The notes beneath the pieces were generated by a model. It searched no databases and was not told the DNA's origin. It worked only from the letters and a program-made list of their open reading frames with translations. A DNA stretch of 46,234 nt from Klebsiella pneumoniae. Its GTDB lineage: Bacteria > Desulfobacterota > Binatia > Bin18. Every line of letters begins with the position of its first letter. Position 1 is the first letter of the stretch. Position numbers and translations under genes: made by a program. Shown piece after piece: positions 23,971 through 31,222 of the stretch. The stretch is from positions 1 through 46,234 of the forward strand of contig CAMBFS010000007.1 of assembly GCA_945865755.1 (NCBI GenBank), read 5' to 3'.

Positions 23971-24032
23971 GAAAAATCTCCTAACGTGGGGTGGAAGAAG
24001 GCACCGTCAGGAAATAACTTACCGAGCATAGA

Positions 24033-24063
24033 ACACTGCTGGACAAGCCAGCAGTGGCACCCA
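24033..24063. repeat. Dispersed hairpin repeat (CACTGCTGG type), copy 2
   Basis: The inverse of the element at 9841-9871, with identical arms CACTGCTGG and CCAGCAGTGG. It lies in the gap between the two dehydrogenase genes. Confidence 0.65.
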
Positions 24064-24101
24064 CTAGCCACATCGGTAAGTTATTTCTTGACAAGTACAA
24101 G

Positions 24102-24136
24102 GATTTGGGCTCTGGGATTTAGGATTGAGCAAGGAA
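24102..24136. repeat. Heptanucleotide array, 4-5 units
   Basis: GATTTGG, GCTCTGG, GATTTAG and GATTGAG, then a degenerate unit. The array at 24161-24195 carries the reverse complements of two of these units (AGAGCCC, CCTAAATCCC) in a different order. The pair can form an 11-bp stem (GGGATTTAGGA with TCCTAAATCCC), which could also stop transcription. Confidence 0.7.
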
Positions 24137-24160
24137 AAGGATCACGTCTTCCTCTGCCCG

Positions 24161-24195
24161 AGAGCCCAACTCCTAAATCCCACTTTCCCTAATCC
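24161..24195. repeat. Heptanucleotide array, 5 units, inverted
   Basis: AGAGCCC, AACTCCT, AAATCCC, ACTTTCC and CTAATCC. The last unit covers the stop codon (TAG at 24189-24191) of the dehydrogenase gene on the minus strand. Confidence 0.65.
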
Positions 24196-25376
24196 GGCAG
24201 CCCCAACACCCGCTTCGCGATGATATTGAGCTGCACCTCGCTGGTGCCGCCTTCGATGGTGTTGCCGCGGGAGCGGAGCCAATCGCGGGTGAGCGTCAAC
24301 TCGCGTTGGTCGAACCCCTCGCCCTGCCAGCCCAGGGACTGTGGTCCGGCAATGGATAACAACAGTTCATAACGGCGTTGGTTCATCTCAGTGCCGTAAA
24401 TCTTGAACATCGAGCTTTCTGGTCCAGGCGGACGCCCGGCTTTGGCGGCGTCGCGGGTGCGGTCGGAGGTCAGTTTGAACGCCAGCACATCCATTTCAAA
24501 CTGCACGATGCGCTGACGGAGCGCGGCATCGGCCAGGCGGTCGCCATCGCTCTCGACATACTCGCGTGCCCAGTCCGCCATTGTGCGGCGTTTCGCTCCC
24601 GCGCCAAATGCCGAGGCGATCATCGAGCGCTCGTGATTGAGCAGCGCTTTGGCCACGGTCCAGCCATCATTCACTTTGCTGATGACATTCTTCACCGGCA
24701 CGGCCACATCGGTGAGGAACGTCTCACAAAATGGTGAGGAGCCGCTAATCAATTTGATTGGTCGGGTTTCGATGCCAGGGGTGGCCATATCGACCAGGAC
24801 GAACGTGATGCCCAGATGCTTGGGCGCGTTGGGGTCAGTGCGGACCAGCATGAACATCCAGTCCGCGTAATTGGCGTAGGAGGTCCACACTTTTTGTCCG
24901 TTGATGACGTACTGATCGCCGTGGAGGACGGCCTTGGTTTGCAGCGAGGCGAGGTCGCTGCCGGAGCCTGGTTCCGAATAGCCTTGGCACCAGCGAATCT
25001 CGCCACGCACGATTTTCGGCAAATGCTCCAGCCTCTGCTCTTCCGTGCCATACTGGAGCAGAGTCGGGCCGATCATCGTCAGGCCGAAGCCAGAGAGAGG
25101 TTCCGGCAGCCTGAGCGCCGTCAGTTCTTCGCGGAGAATTTTGGCTTCGGCTTTCGACAGTCCGCCGCCACCGTATTGTTTTGGCCATTCAGGCGCGGTC
25201 CAGCCACGCGACACCATGACCTCAAGCCAGCGCTTCATGTCGGGATTGGGGTAGGTGGCTTTGCGCCCACCCCAGTTGCCTTCGCCTAATGCAAGGGCGA
25301 GTCCTCTGACGCCGTGCGGCGAGTTCTCTAACAGCCATTGGCGAGTGTCTGAGCGAAATTGTTCGAGGTCGGGCAT
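24189..25376 (-). CDS. Acyl-CoA dehydrogenase, FAD-loop subunit type
   Basis: 395 residues from the ATG at 25376, with AAGGAAATCTC upstream. The frame runs on to 25520, but that part translates a CCCTCTCCC repeat. It has QYGGGGLSKAEAKI, GYSEPGSGSDLASLQTK (FAD and substrate loop), the middle domain VINGQKVWTSYA, and GTEMNQRRYELLLSIAGPQ and NTIEGGTSEVQLNIIAKRVLG at the end. It is probably the catalytic partner of the second dehydrogenase at 22828-23970. Such pairs form heterotetramers on bulky acyl-CoAs (steroid or branched chains), a family-based inference. Confidence 0.9.
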   Translation of the reverse strand: MPDLEQFRSDTRQWLLENSPHGVRGLALALGEGNWGGRKATYPNPDMKRWLEVMVSRGWTAPEWPKQYGGGGLSKAEAKILREELTALRLPEPLSGFGLTMIGPTLLQYGTEEQRLEHLPKIVRGEIRWCQGYSEPGSGSDLASLQTKAVLHGDQYVINGQKVWTSYANYADWMFMLVRTDPNAPKHLGITFVLVDMATPGIETRPIKLISGSSPFCETFLTDVAVPVKNVISKVNDGWTVAKALLNHERSMIASAFGAGAKRRTMADWAREYVESDGDRLADAALRQRIVQFEMDVLAFKLTSDRTRDAAKAGRPPGPESSMFKIYGTEMNQRRYELLLSIAGPQSLGWQGEGFDQRELTLTRDWLRSRGNTIEGGTSEVQLNIIAKRVLGLPD

Positions 25377-25450
25377 AATGAGATTTCCTTCTTTACCTCT
25401 CTGAACTGCAACGGCCAAGTTCGGTGATAGCAGAGAGGCTGCCCTCAGGT

Positions 25451-25488
25451 TCCCTCTCCCGGATGGGAGAGGGCTAGGGTGAGGGGGC
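25451..25488. repeat. CCCTCTCCC palindromic repeat, copy 5
   Basis: CCCTCTCCCGGATGGGAGAGGG with a CTAGGGTGAGGG tail in the 152-bp space between the monooxygenase and dehydrogenase genes. Confidence 0.75.
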
Positions 25489-25528
25489 TCAAGTGAACTT
25501 TCCTTGACTCCACGACGCACTGACGGGC

Positions 25529-26656
25529 CTACGCCGCTTGCGCCGCGGGCGCGGGCATTTTCAACTCTTTTGGTTTATCCAGCAGCGGCGTGGTTTGCCA
25601 CTTCTGGACTTCCGGCAACACATGCTTGGCGAAGCACCGCATGCTGCGTTCGGATTCATCGAACGGCATGCCCGCGTAACTGAAGTTACACATGATGCCA
25701 TTCATGTCGATGGTTTTGCGGATGAAGTCGAGTTTCTCCAGCACCTGGTCCGGCGTGCCGAACGGCATGAGATTGGCGAAATCGCGCGCCGCGCCGTCCA
25801 TGCCGTGGCGAGTGATGTATTTCCCCACGCCGCTGTAGAACTCGTAGCCTTTGTATGACCCGAATTTCTCCGAGGTCATTTCGTAGTGGTTCATCGCCGT
25901 GTGATAGTAGGCCGTGATCCACTTCATGGCGCGCTCTTCGGCGCGGTCCTTGTTCTCATCGACGTAGAAGAACCCCCCACACAGTGGTTGCGGAGGTGTG
26001 GTCCCGCCGTTCACTTCGTTCCAGACCTTGTGGTACACCTCGAAGTCCTGCTTCACGACATCCCACGGCTTTTGCGGAATCACCAGCAGTCCGACGCCCA
26101 GTTTGGCCATGATCGGCATGGATTCGGGTGACACAGCGGCGGCGTAACTGCGTCCCTTGAATGACCGAGCAGGGTAGGGGCGGATGTCACGGCGCGGTTG
26201 GTTGGTGAGCACCCCACCTTCCATGTAGCCATTTTCCAAGGCGTTCAGAATCAGCTCGGCATACTCGACGAACTTGTTGCGCCCTTGATTCTGATCGAGG
26301 CGAAAGCCTTCATATTCCACGCGGGCCAGTCCGCGACCAAGGCCGAGAATGAACCGCCCATTGGACAGATGGTCGAGCAAGGAAATCTGTTCGGCCACGC
26401 GAATGGGATCGTGCCACGGGAGCACGACGACCATCGAGCCCAGTTGGACGTGCGAGGTTTTCCCCGCCATGTAGGACAGGAATTGCAGGACATCGGGACA
26501 CATCGTGTAGTCAGTGAAATGATGTTCAACCGACCACACCGAGTCGAACCCCAGCGGTTCAGCCAACTCCGCGAGGCGTAGTTCCTGGCGGTACACCTCG
26601 GCATCCGAGAGGGCGTTATGGGGATTCTGAAAAGCGGCTCCGTAACCAACGTGCAT
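25529..26656 (-). CDS. LLM-class flavin-dependent oxidoreductase
   Basis: 375 residues with a very strong GAAGGAGGAG before the ATG at 26656. GFDSVWSVEHHFTDYTMCPD (35-54), LSNGRFILGLGRGLARVEYEGF (about 99-120) and the C-terminal CNFSYAGMPFDESERSM mark a luciferase-like enzyme of the longer class. The Ala/Pro-rich end (KMPAPAAQAA) is flexible. It probably leads the minus-strand operon with the two dehydrogenases and the methyltransferase, though two gaps of 150-220 bp hold repeats. Confidence 0.88.
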   Translation of the reverse strand: MHVGYGAAFQNPHNALSDAEVYRQELRLAELAEPLGFDSVWSVEHHFTDYTMCPDVLQFLSYMAGKTSHVQLGSMVVVLPWHDPIRVAEQISLLDHLSNGRFILGLGRGLARVEYEGFRLDQNQGRNKFVEYAELILNALENGYMEGGVLTNQPRRDIRPYPARSFKGRSYAAAVSPESMPIMAKLGVGLLVIPQKPWDVVKQDFEVYHKVWNEVNGGTTPPQPLCGGFFYVDENKDRAEERAMKWITAYYHTAMNHYEMTSEKFGSYKGYEFYSGVGKYITRHGMDGAARDFANLMPFGTPDQVLEKLDFIRKTIDMNGIMCNFSYAGMPFDESERSMRCFAKHVLPEVQKWQTTPLLDKPKELKMPAPAAQAA

Positions 26657-26741
26657 AGTCTCCTCCTTCTTACGTGGTGAATTGCAGTAGAAGCTGGCGC
26701 GGTTATAGCACTAGAGGAGGGAAGGGGCAAAAGTGCTCCCA

Positions 26742-29700
26742 TCAGGCGGTGCGGGCAGGCAATTCGGTATTGGCTGACGTCGTCAATTCGTGGAGCAACT
26801 GCGTGGCTTCCCTGAAATCCGCGGTGTTGGTTCCCTCGGTAAACCACTGGGAGACAGACGCCAACAGATGACGTGCGTCCTCGTGTTTGCCCTCTTGCTG
26901 CCAGAGACGGCCCAGACTGACGGAGGCGCGTAATTCCAACGCTTTTGCGTGCTGCTGACGAGCAACCTCAATTGCTTTCAGAAAATACGCTTCGGCTTCG
27001 GATTGGGGGATAGGGAGTTGAGGGTGGGGGGCGGGCATTTTTGCCTTTTGCCCTTTGATTTTTGATTTTTGATTTGCCTGCAGAAGCGTGATCTCGCCTT
27101 TCACCCGATACATCTCCGCCTCATAGAAGCGCTCTCCGGTGCGTTGCGCCGCCGCGAAGGCTTCCTCCAGGAGAGCGAGTCCTTTGTCGAACTCCCCTCT
27201 TCTCCCACGGATTCCGGCGAACATCGTCAGGTACAGGGTTTGTGAAGTCTGCGCGCCGGTTGCGCGAAACGCGGCGAAGCCTCGTTCCATCTGCTTGAGA
27301 CCCTGGTCTGCTTGTTCTTGCCACGTGAGTGCCCACCCCAGCGTCATCCGCGCGGTTCCTTCCCACAGCGCAAACTCCTGATCCTTGGCTAACGTCAGCA
27401 GGATTTCGGCTTGTCGCCGCGCCTCGGCGATCTCCCCGCGACAGTAATGCAGCGAGGCGGCCATATCCACGGAAAAGACTAAGCTGAAGGGGTGCGCCAA
27501 TTCATGTGCCCGTTTCAACGCCGCGTCGTTCCATTCAAAGGCTTGGTCAGGAGAGCCCAAAAACCACAGGGTGAAGGCACCGTATGCGAAACAAGCGACG
27601 GTGGGGTCTTGCACCGCTCGCGAGGCATACCCGTAATGATCTTGCGTTGCGTGTAGTGCCTTGCCTGCCTCGAAATGTTGATGAGCCGCGGTCAACTCTC
27701 CAAGGTAGAAGAGCGTGCACCCCAGCATGAAATGGGCATCCAGCAGTTGAGCCGCTTCTTGTGTCGCTGAGGCGAGGCGGAGGAGTTGATCGGCTAACTC
27801 GCGTGCGATGGTCAGTTCGGCGCGGACGAGATGAAATCCCCAGAGCCCAGCGATCGCGGGAAAGAGTTTGGGAGTTTCGCCGAGGCGTTGGCAGAGTGCG
27901 CGCGCTCGTCCATACGCGTGCTCGACCTCTGGTGACGCGTAGCCTTTCACCGCCATCATCACCTGCCCGTACAGCAACTGCATACGCAACTCATGCGGAA
28001 CCCGTTCCCCCGGGTCGGGCCACTGGGCGAGTAAGGTCAAGCCTTTTTGCAAGGCGCCAATCGCTTCGCGGTTGGCCTGGCGCGCTAAGGCGTTCGTTGC
28101 GGAGTGCTGGAGATAGCGCACTGCTTTGCGATAGTCGCGGCCCAACTCGAAGTGGACGGCTAATTCGGCGGCCTTTTCGCGTGCGCGCTCGCCATAGGCG
28201 GCTTCTATCGAGGTGCCAATCCGCAAATGGGTGCGTACTCGTTGGGGCACGGTGAGGCGCTCATGGAGGATGGTGCGGTACAGGGCATGCGTGAAGCGAT
28301 AGCGTGCCACCACGTTGCCGTCGGGCCAGTTGCCCGCGTCCGCGAATTGGAGAAAGGCGCTGCGTTGCACGAGGTGGTCACAGCACTCTTCGAGCACCTC
28401 AACCGATTCGTTCAGCACCGCCGCGATGGAGGTCGCGGAAAACTCGACGCCTTCCACGCTCGCGGTCAGTAAGGTCTTCTGCTGGACGGGGGACAAGCGC
28501 TCGAATTGTTGTTCCACCATCTGTCGGATGGTATGGGGCACAACCGTGGCGAGCGTGGCGGTGACGGTCCCCTCTCCTTGGGTCGCGGTTTGCGTCAACG
28601 CGGCGCGCGCTTCGAGATCGTCAATCAGCTTGACCATGAAGAGGGGATTGCCCTCCGTATGGTGATACAGGACAGCGGCCAACGCGTGCGCATCGACCGG
28701 CGGCGCGGGATGAATGCCCTCCGCTTCCACGCACGCGGTCACGTACTGTTCGACGGCGTCACGGGAGAGCAAGTCGAGAGAGATCTCGTCACTGTGGTTC
28801 CGTCCTTGTAAGTCGAGGGTGAGGGCTTTCAGAGGATGGTCCTGGGCACTGACCTCAAGCGGGCGATAGGAACACAGCAGCAACAACCGAGCGGGTTCTC
28901 GTCTTCGGGCCAGGACGGAGAGGAGATCAAGCGTGGCGGAGTCGCTCCAGTGCAGATCTTCGAGGATGCACACCAAGGGCGCTTCCTTGGTCAATGCCTC
29001 TAGGGCTTCCGCCATTTCCCGTAACATGCGCTCGCGGGTGACGGTGCGGAGTTCGCGTTGCAACGCTTCCCGTTCGCTGTTGTTGAGCAGCCAGGGCATT
29101 TGGATCAACCAGGTCGGAGCAAAGCGCCGCAGGATGCCCACCACCTGAGCTTCGCGCGGATCGCGACAGAGACGACCCAACGCATCCAAGATGGGTAAAT
29201 ATGCTTCCGAGGCGCCATGATGCTCGACACATTGGCCATGAAGCACCCGGAGCGCATGCTGCTCGCGTGCCTGGGTCACGAACGTGTCAATCAATGTCGT
29301 CTTGCCCATGCCCGCCTCGCCAGCGACAAAAATCAGTTGTCGCCGACCTTGGCAGGCCGCGCTCAAGCCCGCTTCCAGCCGCGTGAGTTCCGTGACACGC
29401 CCGACCAAAATAGGTGCTGGGTGCTGGGGACGAGGGGCTGGGAGGGGAAGGGAACTCGGAACTTGGAACTCGGAACTCGGAACCGTTGTAGTTGTAATGG
29501 TGGCGATGAACCGATAGCCGCGCCGGTGGACCGTGGCGATAAACCGTGGCGTCGTGGCATTGTCGCCCAGCAGTTCGCGAATCTGCTGGATACAAACGGT
29601 GAGCACCGCGTCACCAACCACCGTCTCTGGCCAGCCAGATTTGAGCAATTCGGCTTTGCTGACCATCTGGCCCGCGTTCGCCAGTAAACAGTGCAACACG

Positions 29701-29813
29701 GCGAAGACTTTGGGCCGCAAGGGGAGCATCTCTTCTGCGCGCCACAAACACTGATTATGCGGGTCGAATCGGAAAGAAGAAAAGGCAAGAAGAGCTTCGG
29801 TGCGCGGCATCAC
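26742..29813 (-). CDS. OmpR-type winged-helix / AAA-ATPase / TPR regulator
   Basis: A 1023-residue regulator opening with GTG (29813) directly followed by an ATG at 29810. Residues about 8-108 are a PhoB/OmpR-type winged helix without receiver domain (RPKVFAVLHCLLANAGQMVSK, later RRGYRFIA). After a linker made of heptamer-repeat DNA comes an AAA_16-type NTPase with Walker A AGEAGMGKTT (about 165) and Walker B CILEDLHWSDSA (about 283). TPR-like helices fill the rest, with a second heptamer insert near residue 920. No receiver or sensor domain is seen, so the NTPase/TPR part likely senses a ligand or partner. It is divergent from the secreted-protein gene at 30083 with candidate operator repeats between them. 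No ribosome site is evident. Confidence 0.88.
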   Translation of the reverse strand: MMPRTEALLAFSSFRFDPHNQCLWRAEEMLPLRPKVFAVLHCLLANAGQMVSKAELLKSGWPETVVGDAVLTVCIQQIRELLGDNATTPRFIATVHRRGYRFIATITTTTVPSSEFQVPSSLPLPAPRPQHPAPILVGRVTELTRLEAGLSAACQGRRQLIFVAGEAGMGKTTLIDTFVTQAREQHALRVLHGQCVEHHGASEAYLPILDALGRLCRDPREAQVVGILRRFAPTWLIQMPWLLNNSEREALQRELRTVTRERMLREMAEALEALTKEAPLVCILEDLHWSDSATLDLLSVLARRREPARLLLLCSYRPLEVSAQDHPLKALTLDLQGRNHSDEISLDLLSRDAVEQYVTACVEAEGIHPAPPVDAHALAAVLYHHTEGNPLFMVKLIDDLEARAALTQTATQGEGTVTATLATVVPHTIRQMVEQQFERLSPVQQKTLLTASVEGVEFSATSIAAVLNESVEVLEECCDHLVQRSAFLQFADAGNWPDGNVVARYRFTHALYRTILHERLTVPQRVRTHLRIGTSIEAAYGERAREKAAELAVHFELGRDYRKAVRYLQHSATNALARQANREAIGALQKGLTLLAQWPDPGERVPHELRMQLLYGQVMMAVKGYASPEVEHAYGRARALCQRLGETPKLFPAIAGLWGFHLVRAELTIARELADQLLRLASATQEAAQLLDAHFMLGCTLFYLGELTAAHQHFEAGKALHATQDHYGYASRAVQDPTVACFAYGAFTLWFLGSPDQAFEWNDAALKRAHELAHPFSLVFSVDMAASLHYCRGEIAEARRQAEILLTLAKDQEFALWEGTARMTLGWALTWQEQADQGLKQMERGFAAFRATGAQTSQTLYLTMFAGIRGRRGEFDKGLALLEEAFAAAQRTGERFYEAEMYRVKGEITLLQANQKSKIKGQKAKMPAPHPQLPIPQSEAEAYFLKAIEVARQQHAKALELRASVSLGRLWQQEGKHEDARHLLASVSQWFTEGTNTADFREATQLLHELTTSANTELPARTA
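26997..27073. repeat. Heptanucleotide array inside the regulator gene (TPR region), 11 units
   Basis: Eleven contiguous 7-bp units, for example TGGGGGA, TAGGGAG, TTGAGGG, TTTTGCC (twice), CTTTGAT and TTTTGAT (twice), in exact register. Translated on the minus strand it gives a basic Lys/Gln stretch and then a Pro-rich stretch, and forms an in-frame insert within the TPR part. Confidence 0.8.
29411..29480. repeat. Heptanucleotide array inside the regulator gene (linker), 10 units
   Basis: Ten contiguous units: AGGTGCT, GGGTGCT, GGGGACG, AGGGGCT, GGGAGGG, GAAGGGA, then ACTCGGA, ACTTGGA and ACTCGGA (twice). It encodes the Ser/Pro-rich linker between the winged helix and the ATPase. Confidence 0.8.
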
Positions 29814-29833
29814 AAAGGGGTTTTCGGCAAATG

Positions 29834-29859
29834 TTAGAGAAACATTAGAGAATTATTAG
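29834..29859. promoter_or_regulatory. Three direct repeats at 11-bp spacing, candidate operator
   Basis: TTAGAGA at 29834-29840, TTAGAGA at 29845-29851 and TTAG at 29856-29859 recur at exactly 11-bp steps, upstream of the winged-helix regulator and upstream of a TATACT (29892-29897). OmpR-family winged helices bind tandem direct repeats of about 10-11 bp. A role in controlling this regulator and the divergent secreted-protein gene is inferred. Confidence 0.45.
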
Positions 29860-29891
29860 CGTTTGCGCGAGCAATCGCCAAGGCACTCTTC

Positions 29892-29897
29892 TATACT
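29892..29897 (+). promoter_or_regulatory. Candidate -10 element of the secreted-protein gene
   Basis: TATACT, about 185 bases before the ATG at 30083, with no good -35, which would suit an activator-dependent promoter. The long A/G-rich leader that follows has a 7-bp hairpin (CCGCTGT/ACAGCGG near 30008-30034). Not tested. Confidence 0.3.
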
Positions 29898-30082
29898 CTT
29901 CATACGTAAGCGAGGGATTGAGAGAGACGACAATGGTGACGAAGAACACTTGAGAGAAAGGAGAAACAGGTCAAAAGGATACGATAAAAAGACGGGCGAG
30001 AGAGGTCCGCTGTCGGAAAGAAAACAACAGCGGCAAGACGGATTGAACAACGAATAACTTCAATTGAGTAAGGAGAAAAGGT

Positions 30083-30604
30083 ATGAAGAGCATGCATCGT
30101 GTATTGGCTACCGCGAGTACGATTCTAGCATTCAGTGGGGTGGTCGGAGCCCCTGCGGCTCAGGCTGCTGACACAAAGATTCAACAGGCGAGCACGTGTT
30201 TCATTGTCTCTGGATTAGGTGCGGCGGGAGCTTTCCGAGAGGCAGGCGGACGATTCTATAATTCGAGTTTAATCGGGGAGGTCAACATTTCTTGTCCGAT
30301 TCTCCGGGATAATCTTGCGGTGAAGCCGATTTCGGTCCGAGTTGGTGTTCGTGATGTGAGCTCCACATTGGTGGGGCCAGATAATATTTCCTGCCGTCTT
30401 CAGACCGCAAATTCGACCGGGACTGTTGGTTCTGCTGGAGGCACTGTCTCAACCACTGGTACTAATAGTGCCGGACAAGTCCTCAACCTGCCGATTCCTG
30501 TGATAGCGGCCGGTAATACCCTTAGTGTGTTCTGCACCATTCCGCGGAGAGGCGCGGCTGATCCGAATTCGTGGATCGCGTCGATCTTTATTGACGAGCC
30601 ATAA
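30083..30604 (+). CDS. Small secreted protein of unknown function
   Basis: 173 residues. A Sec signal peptide covers residues 1-29 (basic MKSMHR, hydrophobic core, then APAAQA|ADTK), so the mature part is about 145 residues and likely periplasmic or exported. Four cysteines (around residues 38, 71, 104 and 150) could form two disulfides. The rest is Gly/Ser/Thr/Asn-rich and predicted beta. I do not recognise a family. A good AAGGAGAAAAGGT ribosome site precedes the ATG. The gene is divergent from the large regulator, and a shared control region with repeats at 29834-29859 suggests it may be that regulator's target. Confidence 0.75.
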   Translation: MKSMHRVLATASTILAFSGVVGAPAAQAADTKIQQASTCFIVSGLGAAGAFREAGGRFYNSSLIGEVNISCPILRDNLAVKPISVRVGVRDVSSTLVGPDNISCRLQTANSTGTVGSAGGTVSTTGTNSAGQVLNLPIPVIAAGNTLSVFCTIPRRGAADPNSWIASIFIDEP

Positions 30605-30612
30605 CCACGCAG

Positions 30613-30645
30613 GAAAAAAAAAGGGGCGGTTTGATGCCGCCCCTT
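30613..30645 (-). terminator. Intrinsic terminator for the minus strand (dinJ-yafQ)
   Basis: A 9-bp perfect stem AAGGGGCGG/CCGCCCCTT with a 7-nt loop (30621-30645). On the minus strand it is followed by a run of about nine T, a complete rho-independent terminator for genes coming from the right. On the plus strand the run of A precedes the stem and no T run follows, so it would stop plus-strand transcripts only weakly. Confidence 0.8.
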
Positions 30646-30676
30646 GTGAGAGTGGAATCCGCGATGTCCGCTAACC

Positions 30677-30940
30677 TTAGAGACCTAGCTCGGAATGGGA
30701 ACCCAGGCGCACGAGCTGGAGCCGATCAGCACTTGGTCTTCGGTAGATTAAAATCAGATCAGGCCGAATATGACAATCGCGAAAACCCTTCCATTCTCCC
30801 TTTAACTCGTGGTCGCGAAACTTTTCTGGCAACAGTTCATCGTTCGCCAGTTTCCACAGCGCTTCGACAAAAGAAGATTCGAGGGTGCCGATTTTCTTGA
30901 AATCCCGATTAAATGCGGTTGTCCACTCTATCCTTCTCAT
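30677..30940 (-). CDS. yafQ: YafQ-type mRNA interferase toxin
   Basis: An 87-residue RelE-fold toxin of the YafQ group. H44, H57 and D61 (DHELKG, GFRDCHIRPD) and the late H82 (LGSHSELG) correspond in spacing to the catalytic His, His, Asp and His of E. coli YafQ. The gene starts inside the antitoxin gene (32-bp overlap), so the two are coupled. It is complete and expected to be active. The minus-strand terminator follows. Confidence 0.85.
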   Translation of the reverse strand: MRRIEWTTAFNRDFKKIGTLESSFVEALWKLANDELLPEKFRDHELKGEWKGFRDCHIRPDLILIYRRPSADRLQLVRLGSHSELGL

Positions 30941-31196
30941 GGTCGCCCATCACTTCCAAGAATTGCTCAATGGTGTCCGCGGTTTGCAGGTTCCCTGCTC
31001 TGGCTTCTTCCATCGCCGCGACCGTTTCGGCGTTTGGAAGAAACGGATCAAAAGGTAGCTCATGGTCATGAGCCACCTTTATCAGCATCAGACGAATGGC
31101 GTCGGCGATGGTGAGCCCCATTGCCGCTAACACGATGGTGGCTTCTTCTTGCACCGTGCCATCAACGTGTGTTTCAATTACAACCTGTGTCGCCAT
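30909..31196 (-). CDS. dinJ: DinJ/RelB-type antitoxin
   Basis: An RHH antitoxin, 95 residues from the ATG at 31196 (GGAGG seven bases upstream). In-frame TTG at 31202 and ATG at 31199 are alternatives. MATQVVIETHVDGTVQEEATIVLAAMGLTIADAIRLML is the RelB/DinJ DNA-binding part. The C-terminal half is acidic and should cover the toxin. It begins just 27 bp after the EF-G stop on the same strand. Confidence 0.85.
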   Translation of the reverse strand: MATQVVIETHVDGTVQEEATIVLAAMGLTIADAIRLMLIKVAHDHELPFDPFLPNAETVAAMEEARAGNLQTADTIEQFLEVMGDHEKDRVDNRI

Positions 31197-31222
31197 CATC
31201 AAACCTCCGAAGGTGATTTGAG

